From assembly GCF_014195585.1 (NCBI RefSeq), contig NZ_JACICA010000003.1:186001-250000 (forward strand): a stretch of DNA of 64,000 nt, read 5' to 3'. Shown piece after piece: positions 55,955 to 64,000 of this stretch (the first letter of the stretch is position 1; each line of letters begins with the position of its first letter). The translations under genes were made by a program, and so were the position numbers. The notes under the pieces were generated by a model. It was not told the DNA's origin and ran no database searches. It saw only the letters and a list, made by a program, of their open reading frames with translations. Origin of the DNA: Alloprevotella rava (GTDB lineage Bacteria > Bacteroidota > Bacteroidia > Bacteroidales > Bacteroidaceae).

Positions 55955-58249
55955 ATGAGGAAAGTATTACTCTTTATGCTCTTTTTTGCAGCGCTGTCCG
56001 CAATGGGGGCAATCCAGTTTAATGAAACGACGCGTTATCGTTTGGTGTGTAAAAAGTTTGGCACTGGTGGCATAGGACTAGGTACATACCACACTAGCAC
56101 GGCCTTAGTATATTATGACATATATGCCCAGGCGGCAACGGCAGATGCTTGGTGGTATATCCGCAAGAATGGTAACGGCTATACTTTTCAGAATGCTGCA
56201 ACGGGGCAATACCTATATCATGAACCAACGCGTGAGGAACAAGTGGCTAAAGGCCTTCGTCTGTGCAACGCTGTCACTTCCGACAGTGCGCGTTGGAAGT
56301 TGACGTACAAAACTTCCTTTTTTGAAATTTCTAACAAAGCTGTTCCAACGCAGTACATCAACTGCCGTACTGATGGCTCTTACCTTGTTGGTACTTATTA
56401 TCATGCAGATGATAACGGGCATTTCGAGATTTTTGATGAACAAGGCCGTCAAGTCAAAGATGATGAGCAGTCCGATCCGCTGCGCACTCCTTTATCTGGT
56501 TATGTAGATACGCTCCGCTTGAACAATAAAGACCTTGTCTACGATACTCTGGGCGGACGCTTCTTTTTCTCTGTCCGTAAACGCTATCGTGACGGGCGCG
56601 ACTTTTCAGCAGCAGTAACGTTGTCCGCGCAGCCAGGTGTTACACTGTCGCTCGATGGACAAGAGCTGTCGGACGGCGGAACGATTACGATTCACGGCGT
56701 AGATTGCGGAAAGACTTATCCTATCGTTGTGAGTCGCAACGGAAGTGTGGTAGCCTCCGTTCCGCTTCAGATGACGTTCCTTCCCATTGTCGAAATGAAC
56801 GTTACCTCACCCAATCAGACCACTTATACCCGCGGTTCCATTCGCGTGACCGATCCCGGTGTCACTGGCTATGATTCTCTCTACGTGGCCGGCTTTCGTA
56901 TTCGTGGCGCGTCGGCAACCAACTATCAGAAGAAGTCGTATGCCATTAAATTGTATGAAGCTAATGGTGAATCGAAGGATGTAGAATTTCTTGGCAAACG
57001 TTCTGACAACAATTGGATCCTAGATGCGATGGTGATTGATAAGGCTTGTATGCGCAATCGCCTTTCTACCGATCTGTGGAAGGATATCCACACCGAACCA
57101 TATTATGCACAATTTGAGAAAAAGAAGATTCGACCCTACACTCGAGGCGAATTTGTTGAAGTGTTTCTCAATGGTGCCTACCACGGCCTTTATTGTATGA
57201 CCGAGAAGATAGACCGTAAGCAACTGCGCTTGAAGAAGTCGAAAGGCGACACTATACACAGCTTGCTCTATAAATCAGGACAATGGAGCTACGAAGTTCT
57301 TTTTGGTCACGAGTTGGGCTATCCCTCTACGACGGGCAGAACTCCGGCTAGATACAGCAATTATTATGATTCTTGGTGTAATTGGGAATTGAAATATCCC
57401 GACTTAGAAAAGGGTGAGAAGATTGATTGGGGACCACTTTACAATGCTATCAATTTCTGCGCTACTTCTTCTGATGTAGAATTTGATAAAGGTGTTGAGT
57501 CCTATCTGGATCTTCCTGTTTTGCGCGATTATTATCTCTTCCTCGACTTACTTTTTGCTTACGACAATGACGGAAAGAATATGTATTATGCCCTTTATGA
57601 CTTGCAGAAAAATAATGGGCAGAAACTGACCATAGTACCTTGGGACCTCGATGCCACTTGGGGGCGTAGCTGGGATGGTTCTAACGATGACCAGAAAGAT
57701 CCTACGGCTGATTGGTCAGTAGTGCGCCGAAGTTATACAGGAGGTCTTACCTACTACAACCGCTTGGAGCAAAGTCCTTATCATAACTGGTCGCAAATGT
57801 TGGCCGACCGCTATGCCGAACTCCGTTTGTCGAAGAAGATAGATGCCGATAGTTTAGTGGCACGTATCACCGAATACGCCACACTCTTCAGCGACAGTCG
57901 CGCCGATCAGCGTGAAGGCTCATCTTGGTATATGTACCACGGCGAAATACAAAAGGACGTGGAATATATGAAGAACTGGATAAAGGCTCGCGTACCCGCG
58001 CTCGACAGGAAGTATAGTTTCGATCCCACTATCTCTGGTCTGCGCCAGGTTTCCGATAAGCCTTATGTGAGTGCAGCAGGCGGAATGGGCAGCATCACCT
58101 TTAGTAGCAGTGCGCCACAAATGGTACAAATCTATACCATTGATGGCCGCCTCTATCGCACCATTCGTCTGACTCAAAGCGTAGAGACCGTCGGCGGTAT
58201 TCCTGCAGGTCTCTATCTGACCGCTGGACAGAAAGTATTAGTACAGTAA
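55955..58249 (+). CDS. CotH-kinase family secreted protein with degenerate sorting tail
   Basis: 764 residues. Signal peptide MRKVLLFMLFFAALSAMG. Residues about 20-155 look like a ricin-type beta-trefoil module, similar in style to the N-terminus of the divergent beta-galactosidase. The CotH-like kinase domain spans about 280-650: KKSYAIKL, RNRLSTDLWKDI, FVEVFLNGAYHGLYCMTEKID and the catalytic Asp region IVPWDLDATWG. CotH proteins are atypical protein kinases acting outside the cytoplasm. The C-terminus (VQIYTIDGRLYRTIRL..IPAGLYLTAGQK) is a T9SS-type tail. It is transcribed divergently from the beta-galactosidase gene. The substrate is unknown. Confidence 0.9.
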   Translation: MRKVLLFMLFFAALSAMGAIQFNETTRYRLVCKKFGTGGIGLGTYHTSTALVYYDIYAQAATADAWWYIRKNGNGYTFQNAATGQYLYHEPTREEQVAKGLRLCNAVTSDSARWKLTYKTSFFEISNKAVPTQYINCRTDGSYLVGTYYHADDNGHFEIFDEQGRQVKDDEQSDPLRTPLSGYVDTLRLNNKDLVYDTLGGRFFFSVRKRYRDGRDFSAAVTLSAQPGVTLSLDGQELSDGGTITIHGVDCGKTYPIVVSRNGSVVASVPLQMTFLPIVEMNVTSPNQTTYTRGSIRVTDPGVTGYDSLYVAGFRIRGASATNYQKKSYAIKLYEANGESKDVEFLGKRSDNNWILDAMVIDKACMRNRLSTDLWKDIHTEPYYAQFEKKKIRPYTRGEFVEVFLNGAYHGLYCMTEKIDRKQLRLKKSKGDTIHSLLYKSGQWSYEVLFGHELGYPSTTGRTPARYSNYYDSWCNWELKYPDLEKGEKIDWGPLYNAINFCATSSDVEFDKGVESYLDLPVLRDYYLFLDLLFAYDNDGKNMYYALYDLQKNNGQKLTIVPWDLDATWGRSWDGSNDDQKDPTADWSVVRRSYTGGLTYYNRLEQSPYHNWSQMLADRYAELRLSKKIDADSLVARITEYATLFSDSRADQREGSSWYMYHGEIQKDVEYMKNWIKARVPALDRKYSFDPTISGLRQVSDKPYVSAAGGMGSITFSSSAPQMVQIYTIDGRLYRTIRLTQSVETVGGIPAGLYLTAGQKVLVQ

Positions 58250-58274
58250 GTTTTTTCTCCCTAAAGAAGGGGCG

Positions 58275-58688
58275 TCAGTCATCGTCTCCGTCTTCCATGA
58301 AACTGTCGTCAAAGGCAACAGGCATCATGAAGTCATCGATGGCGCGACGCTCTTTTTTTGTAGGCCGACCTGTGCCACGTGCGCGATCAACAAATCCGCT
58401 GATACGGCTCATTTCGAGCATTTCGTACTGTTGCGGGTCTGTGATGTTTTCCAATACATCGGGCACGAGCTTTGCTCCCACGCGTTTCTCGATGGCTTGT
58501 TTTACGCGAAACGTGTAGGTCACTGGCGGTTTGCGCACGCTCACTATGTCGCCCTCCTTCACAGTCCGTGCAGGCTTAGCTGCGGCATCATTGATTCTTA
58601 CGCGATTATTCTTGCAGGCATCAGCAGCTATAGTGCGCGTCTTGAAGATGCGGGCTGCCCAGAGCCATTTGTCCAATCGTGCTTCCAT
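58275..58688 (-). CDS. S4-domain RNA-binding protein (Hsp15/HslR-like)
   Basis: 137 residues. S4 fold at residues 1-60 (MEARLDKWLWAARIFKTRT...VRINDAAAKPARTVKEGDIV), as in heat-shock protein 15, which binds stalled 50S subunits carrying nascent-chain tRNA. The C-terminal half is basic then acidic (DSFMEDGDDD). It starts 2 nt after the pth stop, so the two are co-transcribed; both deal with peptidyl-tRNA, which fits the Hsp15 assignment. Confidence 0.9.
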   Translation of the reverse strand: MEARLDKWLWAARIFKTRTIAADACKNNRVRINDAAAKPARTVKEGDIVSVRKPPVTYTFRVKQAIEKRVGAKLVPDVLENITDPQQYEMLEMSRISGFVDRARGTGRPTKKERRAIDDFMMPVAFDDSFMEDGDDD

Positions 58689-58690
58689 TT

Positions 58691-59254
58691 TTATTTCTTG
58701 TTGTAATTGTTCATTGCAAAGTCGATGCCGCTGAGTGCAAAGGCCTTGATAGTTTCGCAGGCTATGCCGACGCGTTCGTCCATAGCGGCCAAATCCTCTG
58801 CCCCGAACTGGCCGAGCACAAAGTCCACCTGTCCACCGCGAGGATAGTCGTTGCCGATGCCGAAGCGTAGGCGAGCGTACTGTTGTGTACCCAGTTGCTG
58901 CGTGATGCTTCTCAGACCGTTGTGTCCAGCCTCCGAACCGGAGGGCTTCAGGCGGAGTTTGCCAAAGGGAAGGGCGAGGTCGTCCACCACGATAAGGACA
59001 TTTTCCAAGGGGATATTCTCTTTGTTCATCCAGTAGCGCACAGCATCACCGCTGGCGTTCATATAGGTGGACGGCTTTAGCAGAACGAGCATCTGATTCT
59101 TTACGCGCATCGTTCCAACAAAGCCGTAGCGTTTGTCCTCAAACTGCATTCCGGCCGACTTAGCCAGGGCGTCGACCACGCGGAAACCTATATTGTGGCG
59201 TGTGCCGTCGTATTCGTCTCCGATATTGCCGAGACCCACGATTAGGTATTTCAT
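58691..59254 (-). CDS. pth: Peptidyl-tRNA hydrolase
   Basis: 187 residues from [10 protein letters not shown]; this start places the conserved residues at usual positions: Asn10 (GLGN), His20 (TRHNIGF, catalytic), Asp in [10 protein letters not shown] and Asn in [10 protein letters not shown]. It releases tRNA from peptidyl-tRNA that has dropped off the ribosome. The open frame reaches 11 codons further upstream but that is not pth-like. Downstream is the S4 protein; upstream, behind a terminator, is rplY. Confidence 0.96.
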   Translation of the reverse strand: MKYLIVGLGNIGDEYDGTRHNIGFRVVDALAKSAGMQFEDKRYGFVGTMRVKNQMLVLLKPSTYMNASGDAVRYWMNKENIPLENVLIVVDDLALPFGKLRLKPSGSEAGHNGLRSITQQLGTQQYARLRFGIGNDYPRGGQVDFVLGQFGAEDLAAMDERVGIACETIKAFALSGIDFAMNNYNKK

Positions 59255-59303
59255 ATCGTTTTCTTTGTTGATGAGGCCCACATTCATGTGGGGATGTCTG
59301 AAA

Positions 59304-59332
59304 AAGCCCGGAACTCGTGGAGCTCCGGGCTT
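59304..59332 (-). terminator. Terminator of rplY
   Basis: Stem AAGCCCGGA-CTC with GAG-TCCGGGCTT; on the minus strand followed by TTTCAGAC. Confidence 0.85.
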
Positions 59333-59380
59333 GAATATATGTTCTTTGTCGTAACTGACAGAGCTATGCTAAAGCTGGTC

Positions 59381-59989
59381 TTACTCAGCAGCCTCGGCAG
59401 CAGCAGCGGTTGCGCTACTCATTGCAGCACGTGTCATCTTAACGCTGACAACGTTCACATCCTTCGGAGTAACGAGTTCGAGCTTATCGAAGCTCAACTC
59501 GCCAACCTTGATGCTCTTGCCGAGCTGCAGGTTCGTAACGTCGATAACGAGCTTCTCAGGGATGTCCTGATAGAGAGCCTTCACGTTGATCTTACGGATC
59601 AGCGTAGTCAAGCGGCCACCGGCGCGAACACCTTCTGCAAGACCCTTAGTCTGGATGGGCACACCGATAACGATGGGACGCTCTTCGTGTACCTCAAGGA
59701 AGTCGAGGTGGAGGATATTGTCCTTAACGGGGTGGAACTGAGCTTCACGGAGGATAGCCTTGTGATCTTCGCCGTCAATTTTGATGTCAATGAGGTAGAT
59801 GTGGGGAGTGAAGATAAGCTTGTTAGCTTCTTTCTCTGAAATAGTGAAAGCGATAGCTACAGAGTTGCCGTTAGCGTCCTTCTGCTGACCGTAGAGGTTG
59901 CAGGGTACGAGACCTTCGCGGCGAGCTGCCTTCGTTGCTTTCTTACCTAAGTCGGCGCGCTTTGCACCAGATACAGAAATCTGTTTCAT
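59381..59989 (-). CDS. rplY: 50S ribosomal protein L25/Ctc (long form)
   Basis: 202 residues: an N-terminal L25 domain (1-95), which binds 5S rRNA, and a C-terminal TL5-type beta domain. The last residues are Ala/Glu-rich (ATAAAAEAAE). Motifs: RREGLVPCNLYG, HLDFLEVHEERPI and VRAGGRLTTLIRKINVK. The leader is about 100 nt if the element at 60099-60106 is the promoter. rplY-pth adjacency is common in bacteria. Confidence 0.95.
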   Translation of the reverse strand: MKQISVSGAKRADLGKKATKAARREGLVPCNLYGQQKDANGNSVAIAFTISEKEANKLIFTPHIYLIDIKIDGEDHKAILREAQFHPVKDNILHLDFLEVHEERPIVIGVPIQTKGLAEGVRAGGRLTTLIRKINVKALYQDIPEKLVIDVTNLQLGKSIKVGELSFDKLELVTPKDVNVVSVKMTRAAMSSATAAAAEAAE

Positions 59990-60098
59990 TTTCTTTGTTT
60001 GTCTTTAAGTGTGTTACTCTAAATTAATTGCTTAATTCGCCATCGCACGGGGAGCCTTCCTTTTTGTTTGGGCTCTCGGACAATTTCCGAATCGGCCG

Positions 60099-60130
60099 CG
60101 AAGTTACCATTTCTTTCTCGAATGACCAAG
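60099..60130 (-). promoter_or_regulatory. Possible rplY promoter (TAnnTTCG variant)
   Basis: Minus strand CTTG (60127-60130), 20 nt, TAACTTCG (60099-60106). Each box differs by one base from consensus. Confidence 0.4.
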
Positions 60131-60287
60131 TGGCTCTGTGGCTTATTTCTTTCAGCGTGTATATAGATGCGGAGTATTATTTCTGTGTTTTGTAAATCTT
60201 TCCGTAATTCTATTGCCTCGAGAATGCGATGAAAACCAACTTGTTTATGTATGGACTGAAATAGCGCATTGGTGGCGCTTTTTGTAT

Positions 60288-60441
60288 CCTTATTGTGTCC
60301 TCTCTTGATGGAGTTTTGAGAATGGTTTTTATGAGGAAAGTGGCGGATAGAATAAAGAAATCTGTAAACGCAATAAGGCTATCGGGTGGCACAATAAGGA
60401 AGCCGCTCAACGCAATAAGGATGTCGGCTGACACGATAAGG
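60288..60441. repeat. 21-bp-phased box array, copy 7 (longest, partly decayed)
   Basis: Boxes: CCTTATTG at 60288, GAATAAAG at 60350, CAATAAGG at 60371, 60392 and 60413, CGATAAGG at 60434. Anchors: 60291, then 60354 (63 bp = 3 x 21), 60375, 60396, 60417 and 60438. A degenerate box (TTATGAGG at 60329) keeps the register inside the gap; the remaining register position (60312) has no box. Confidence 0.92.
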
Positions 60442-60726
60442 AAATTCCTGAAAATCCTATATTTTTCCGGTTGTTTTCTTCTGTTTGCTATCGGGCTTTT
60501 GTGTAAAAACCTGGGGCGGGGAGGCAAGTGTTGTTCTGATGGCTTATTTCGCCCTTTTGTGTCTGCCTGCGAGTAGATGTTTTTCTCTTTCGCTCTTTTC
60601 TTTGCTTTGGTGTGAGATAGTGTTTCCTTATTCTGTTCCTCTTTTCCCTTATTTTATTTTTCTATTTTGCTAACTCTGATTGTAAAGAAATTTGAGATAT
60701 TTGTTGGTCTCTTTATTGCCTTGTAT

Positions 60727-60802
60727 TTTTAAGACCTTCTCTTCGTGGTTAGTCCCCATAAGTGCGGCTTTATGAGCCGCTAAAGCGCGGCGAGAAGACT
60801 TT
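60727..60802 (+). other. Possible structured RNA element upstream of nusB
   Basis: An inner perfect hairpin GCGGCT-TTATG-AGCCGC is enclosed by CTTCTC and GAGAAG. It lies about 80 nt before the nusB promoter, so it is not part of that leader. It could be a small RNA or an old terminator. Confidence 0.3.
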
Positions 60803-60883
60803 CCTTTGTCCCTGCTTCTGTATTCTCTTAGCACTTTCTTTAGAAAAGTGAAGCTTTTGTGGGGAGATTTTGACTTCTAACTT

Positions 60884-60914
60884 TTTGTTTTTCTCTCCGC
60901 ATTTTGTATCTTTG
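60884..60914 (+). promoter_or_regulatory. Promoter of the nusB-yajC-ybbR-coaE cluster
   Basis: TTTG (60884-60887), 19 nt, TATCTTTG (60907-60914), a full Bacteroidota consensus, 32 nt upstream of the first nusB ATG. Confidence 0.8.
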
Positions 60915-60946
60915 CAAACGTGTTAGGGCTCTAATGCCGCACAGCG

Positions 60947-61882
60947 ATGATTATGATAAATCGAGAATTGATAAGGCTGAAAGTGGTTCAGCTAGTGTAT
61001 GCGTTTTACCAGAACGAGGGTAAAACATTAGATGTGGCCGAGAAAGAATTGACGTTTAGTCTTTCTAAGGCTTATGAACTCTATAAGTATCTCCTTTCCA
61101 TGCTTGTTGATTTGAAAGCTTATGGAGAACGTAGAGCGGAGTCGAGTGCGGCTCGTGCAGAACGCTTGGGAACAAAAATAGGCGGTCTGTCACCCGATAG
61201 GCAGTTTGCCGACAACAAGTTGCTTGTGCAGCTGGCTGATAATAAAGCACTGGGCGAATACCGAGAGAAAAAACAAGAATGGCCTGAGGAACCGGCTTTC
61301 GTGAAGAAGCTCTACGCCACTATGATAGAGAGTGATCTCTATCAGGCCTATCTGACGAAAGAAGATTTTAGTTATGAGGCTGATCGCGAACTGATACGCA
61401 AGCTCTACAAAACTTACGTTTGCAACAATGAGGACTTTGATTCGCTCCTTGAAGAGCATAGCCTCTATTGGAATGATGATAAAGAGATTGTTGATAGTTT
61501 CGTCATGAAAACCATAAAACGTTTCAAAGAGGACAGTACTGCTGAGCAAGAACTTCTCCCCGACTATGCTGCCGTGGAGGATAAAAACTTTGCTGGAACT
61601 CTTTTCGTCGAAACATTGAAGCGAGCTCAAGAAGTTCGCCAGCTTATTCGGGAAAATTCTAAGAACTGGGAGTTCAACCGCTTGGCTTTCATGGATGTCA
61701 TCATCATGCAGATAGCTCTGGCCGAAATCCTCACGTTCCCGCAAATCCCGCTAAACGTCACGTTCAACGAGTATCTCGACATTGCTAAAGTCTACAGCAC
61801 GCCCAAAAGCGCAGGCTATATCAATGGGCTTCTCGACCATGTGGTGAAATCGCTCAAGAAGAAAGGCGAGCTGATGAAGTAA
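60947..61882 (+). CDS. nusB: Transcription antitermination factor NusB (long Bacteroidota form)
   Basis: 311 residues; two in-frame ATGs (60947, 60953) are possible. The conserved NusB fold lies in the C-terminal part (about 170-305): RELIRKLYKTYV..., NWEFNRLAFMDVIIMQIALAEILTFPQIPLNVTFNEYLDIAKVYS and a closing GYINGLLDHV. The N-terminal part, about 160 residues (RLKVVQLVYAFYQNEGKTLDVAEKEL...), is an extension seen in Bacteroidota, roughly doubling the usual length of 140. NusB with NusE binds boxA RNA to support rRNA transcription. Confidence 0.93.
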   Translation: MIMINRELIRLKVVQLVYAFYQNEGKTLDVAEKELTFSLSKAYELYKYLLSMLVDLKAYGERRAESSAARAERLGTKIGGLSPDRQFADNKLLVQLADNKALGEYREKKQEWPEEPAFVKKLYATMIESDLYQAYLTKEDFSYEADRELIRKLYKTYVCNNEDFDSLLEEHSLYWNDDKEIVDSFVMKTIKRFKEDSTAEQELLPDYAAVEDKNFAGTLFVETLKRAQEVRQLIRENSKNWEFNRLAFMDVIIMQIALAEILTFPQIPLNVTFNEYLDIAKVYSTPKSAGYINGLLDHVVKSLKKKGELMK

Positions 61883-62014
61883 AAAAACCTGGCGTCTCCC
61901 TCTTCGGGGGAGATGCACCAAAGGATACTCCGATTTTTCTTTTTCTGCTCTGCAGAAGTAAAAAGAAAGAATACAATATATTTATAAATTGAAAACCATA
62001 ACTTAAAAACCTAT

Positions 62015-62338
62015 ATGACTACTCCAAACTTAGTTCTCCTTCAGGGCGCTCAAGCTGGCGACGGAGGAATGATGTCCATGCTCATCATGATGGGATTGCT
62101 GTTTGCTATTGTTTATTTCTTCATGATTCGCCCGCAAAACAAGAAGCAGAAGGAAATCCAGAAATTTCGCGATGCTCTGAGAGCTGGCGATGAGGTGGTA
62201 ACGATTGGCGGAATCCAGGGAACCATCAAGCGCATTGACGACGAAACGAACACCATTATTCTCAATGTGGCTACGGGCGTAGAAATCCGTTTCGACAAGA
62301 GTGCTATCATCCCGAAGGGTACTAGCAATAATCGATAA
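62015..62338 (+). CDS. yajC: Preprotein translocase accessory protein YajC
   Basis: 107 residues with one transmembrane helix (about 17-36, MSMLIMMGLLFAIVYFFMIRP) followed by the family motif RPQNKKQKEIQKFRDALRAGDEVVTIGGIQGTIKRID. It associates with SecDF in the inner membrane. It lies 132 nt after nusB. Confidence 0.95.
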   Translation: MTTPNLVLLQGAQAGDGGMMSMLIMMGLLFAIVYFFMIRPQNKKQKEIQKFRDALRAGDEVVTIGGIQGTIKRIDDETNTIILNVATGVEIRFDKSAIIPKGTSNNR

Positions 62339-62355
62339 ATAGGGGAGCCTCTCAG

Positions 62356-62448
62356 AGCTCCCTCCATCTCCCCATGACGGGGAGGGCTCAGCATCCTCTT
62401 ACAACAAGGAAACGGAGCGCTCCTCTTCAGAGAGAAATGGAGGGAGCT
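62356..62448 (+). terminator. Inverted repeat with arms AGCTCCCTCCAT (dispersed hairpin, copy 2)
   Basis: Arms 62356-62367 and 62437-62448 are perfect complements; the right arm is followed by TTTCGTTTTTTT, so this copy can act as a terminator after yajC. The inner part has a second small hairpin (CTCCCC..GGGGAG). It is related to the element at 31612-31700. Confidence 0.7.
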
Positions 62449-62479
62449 TTTCGTTTTTTTCTTATTCCTGTAATCTCTG

Positions 62480-63472
62480 ATGGCAATATCCTCTCGAGCA
62501 AAGCGATTTCTAAAGTTGGGCATCGCTAAAATATGGAACAAACAGTCTCTGACCTTTCTGTTCTTTTTGGCATTAAGCACCACCTTCTGGGTATTTACGA
62601 AACTCAACGACTCCTACCGGCGCGACTATGAAGTGCCTGTTCGCCTAGTCCATGTCCCTAAGAATGTGGTCATCACCTCCGACTTGCCGGAATATATCCA
62701 TGTTTCCGTCACAGACAAAGGCTGGGGGCAGCTTGCCTATGAGTATGGAGGTGCAAAAACTCCCATAACAGTCGAGTTTGCCACTTATGCCGGTAGTAAT
62801 GGCTACGGCACTATTCCCATCACCGATCTATCGCGCCAGATTCTAGCCCAACTGCCAGCAGGCGCTTCTCTTTCGGGCTTGCGCCCACAATCGCTGGAGT
62901 TCTATTTTAATTACGGCGAGCGCAAGCGCGTTCCCGTCCGTTTCAAAGGCAGTATAGAAGCGGCCAATCGCTACTATGTTTCATACATCCACGCCGTACC
63001 TGATTCTGTCACGGTGTATGCACGTCGCAGTATTCTTGATATGTTAACGGCCGTGACCACCAAAGGTGTTTATCTGCGCAACGTTTCTGATACAACGACG
63101 ATGAATGTTGATCTTCAGCCTATCCCTGGCGTTAAATTTATTCCTAATAAAGTCCAACTGAAAATAGGCGTCGACCGATTGGTTGAAAAGACGGTTCAAG
63201 TGCCAGTCCAGCAGGTAAATTTTCCGGCCTCAAAGGTGTTGCGCACTTTCCCTTCGAAAGTAAATGTCACATTCCAAGTGGGTATGGCTATGTACAAGCA
63301 AATTACGAGCGAGAGCTTTGTGCTGGTTATCAACTATGAGGACTTGCTCAACAACCGCACTCCGCGCTGCCATCTCAAGTTGAAAACTATTCCCAACGGT
63401 ATTCGGCAGGTGCGCATCTCTCCTTCTGATGTAGAATATGTCATAGAGGAAATTCCAGCAACCGATGAGTAA
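62480..63472 (+). CDS. YbbR-domain membrane-anchored protein
   Basis: 330 residues. One N-terminal transmembrane helix (about 24-42, LTFLFFLALSTTFWVFTKL) anchors an extracytoplasmic region with YbbR-like repeats (about 45-330, phrases such as VPVRLVHVPKNVVI and VPVRFKGSIEAANRYYV). In Firmicutes the relative CdaR regulates diadenylate cyclase CdaA; that role is not shown here, and no cdaA gene is in the window. Its stop overlaps the coaE start by 8 nt. Confidence 0.88.
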   Translation: MAISSRAKRFLKLGIAKIWNKQSLTFLFFLALSTTFWVFTKLNDSYRRDYEVPVRLVHVPKNVVITSDLPEYIHVSVTDKGWGQLAYEYGGAKTPITVEFATYAGSNGYGTIPITDLSRQILAQLPAGASLSGLRPQSLEFYFNYGERKRVPVRFKGSIEAANRYYVSYIHAVPDSVTVYARRSILDMLTAVTTKGVYLRNVSDTTTMNVDLQPIPGVKFIPNKVQLKIGVDRLVEKTVQVPVQQVNFPASKVLRTFPSKVNVTFQVGMAMYKQITSESFVLVINYEDLLNNRTPRCHLKLKTIPNGIRQVRISPSDVEYVIEEIPATDE

Positions 63473-64000
63473 CCGTCCCTTTAGTGTAGCCGTGACGGGC
63501 GGCATAGGTAGTGGAAAAAGCTATATCTGCCGCCAACTTGCGGACGCAGGCTTCCCCGTGTTCTATTGTGATGAGGAAGCGCGGCGCATCATTATTGCCG
63601 ATGCCGATGTGCGGCAGCAGCTGACGGCTTTGATAGGGGAGGAGCTCTATACTCCAGAGGGAACTTTGCAGAAACCAGTCCTCCGTGCCTGGCTCTGCCG
63701 CGGAGCGGAGAACGCCGCTCAGGTCGATGCGATTGTGTGGCCCAGCGTGGCCAATGCCTTTAAGGCGTGGGTTGCTCAGCAAGCAGCTGAGTTGGTTTTT
63801 ATGGAGTGTGCGCTCCTTTTCGAGAGTGGTTTCGACCAACTTGTCCATCGCACGGTGATGGTGAGTGCTCCCGATGACATGCGCCTTTCTCGCGTGATGC
63901 AGCGCGATAATGTTGCGCTCGAAACAGTCCATAAATGGATGGCGCTGCAAATGTCCGAATCAGAAAAGATAGCCCGCGCAGATTTTGTTATCTCAAACGA
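63465..64000 (+). CDS. coaE: Dephospho-CoA kinase (3' end outside window)
   Basis: 178 complete codons are visible. P-loop GGIGSGKS at residues 12-19, then CDEEARRIIIADADV (the DxxAR-type motif binding dephospho-CoA) and VFMECALLFESGF with RDN/VSAPDDMRLSRVMQRD of the CoaE lid. It phosphorylates dephospho-CoA, the last step of CoA synthesis. Its ATG lies inside the end of the YbbR gene (8-nt overlap), implying translational coupling. Confidence 0.95.
   Translation, partial: MSNRPFSVAVTGGIGSGKSYICRQLADAGFPVFYCDEEARRIIIADADVRQQLTALIGEELYTPEGTLQKPVLRAWLCRGAENAAQVDAIVWPSVANAFKAWVAQQAAELVFMECALLFESGFDQLVHRTVMVSAPDDMRLSRVMQRDNVALETVHKWMALQMSESEKIARADFVISN

Larger units (their letters stand above)
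59990..60946. other. 957-bp divergent intergenic region between rplY and nusB
   Basis: It holds the probable rplY promoter and leader (to about 60106), the longest box array (60288-60441), a possible RNA structure (60727-60802) and the nusB promoter (60884-60914). The rest is T-rich and has no gene. Confidence 0.7.

Overview
The window is a 64 kb piece of a Bacteroidota chromosome, most likely Prevotellaceae (order Bacteroidales). The reasons are: type 9 secretion (T9SS) C-terminal sorting tails on several secreted proteins, promoters of the Bacteroidota type (TTTG, about 19-21 nt, TAnnTTTG), a FeoA-FeoB fusion, a long NusB, a secreted M49 dipeptidyl peptidase, and typical families such as SLC45-like transporter plus GH77, BACON/GIN lipoproteins, DUF6057 and DUF6624. 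No phage, insertion sequence, plasmid, rRNA or CRISPR locus is visible. One tRNA, Arg(CCG), is present.

Layout. 1-6.0 kb: the 3' part of a giant T9SS cargo protein and a WG-repeat lipoprotein. 6.0-6.9 kb: a gene-free stretch with several repeat types. 6.9-14.4 kb (minus strand): M49 peptidase, trkH, an unknown membrane-anchored protein, trkA and dxs. 14.7-17.6 kb: a T9SS adhesin. 17.9-20.5 kb: the feo iron(II) operon, including a 51-residue Cys-rich protein. 20.7-24.3 kb: a CPA2 antiporter and pepT. 24.4-30.0 kb (plus strand): guanine-deaminase-like enzyme, maltose transporter, 4-alpha-glucanotransferase and an EamA transporter. 30.1-31.5 kb: two HxlR-type regulators and a cupin around a divergent promoter. 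31.7-39.8 kb: GIN lipoprotein, tRNA-Arg, asnA, a secreted EEP-family hydrolase, BACON lipoprotein, DUF6624, lptD and an HD hydrolase. 40.3-50 kb: clpB, msrA, sulfatase, a glmM-like mutase, a TolB-like CxxCH lipoprotein and DUF6057. 50.7-58.3 kb: a NahK-like sugar kinase, a secreted GH2 beta-galactosidase and CotH. 58.3-64 kb: S4 protein, pth and rplY on the minus strand; nusB, yajC, ybbR and coaE on the plus strand.

How the genes fit together. Most are housekeeping or envelope functions: potassium uptake (TrkA/TrkH and a CPA2 antiporter), ferrous iron uptake, isoprenoid precursors, LPS assembly, protein quality control, the ribosome and RNA. A second theme is sugar use: maltodextrin uptake and disproportionation in the cytoplasm, and secreted glycan hydrolysis (beta-galactosidase, sulfatase) next to a kinase resembling N-acetylhexosamine 1-kinase.

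The most unusual signal is not a gene. Seven intergenic regions, roughly one every 6-11 kb, each carry an array of 8-bp boxes (CCTTATTG, or its inverse CAATAAGG) separated by 12-14 bp of often palindromic spacer. Measured at one fixed T:A pair inside the box, neighbouring boxes are exactly 21 bp apart in all seven arrays, even where a box is inverted. Where the seventh array has decayed in its middle, the gap is 63 bp (3 x 21). I do not recognise a described family with this exact phasing. Two other dispersed repeat types and one long inverted repeat also occupy intergenic space.
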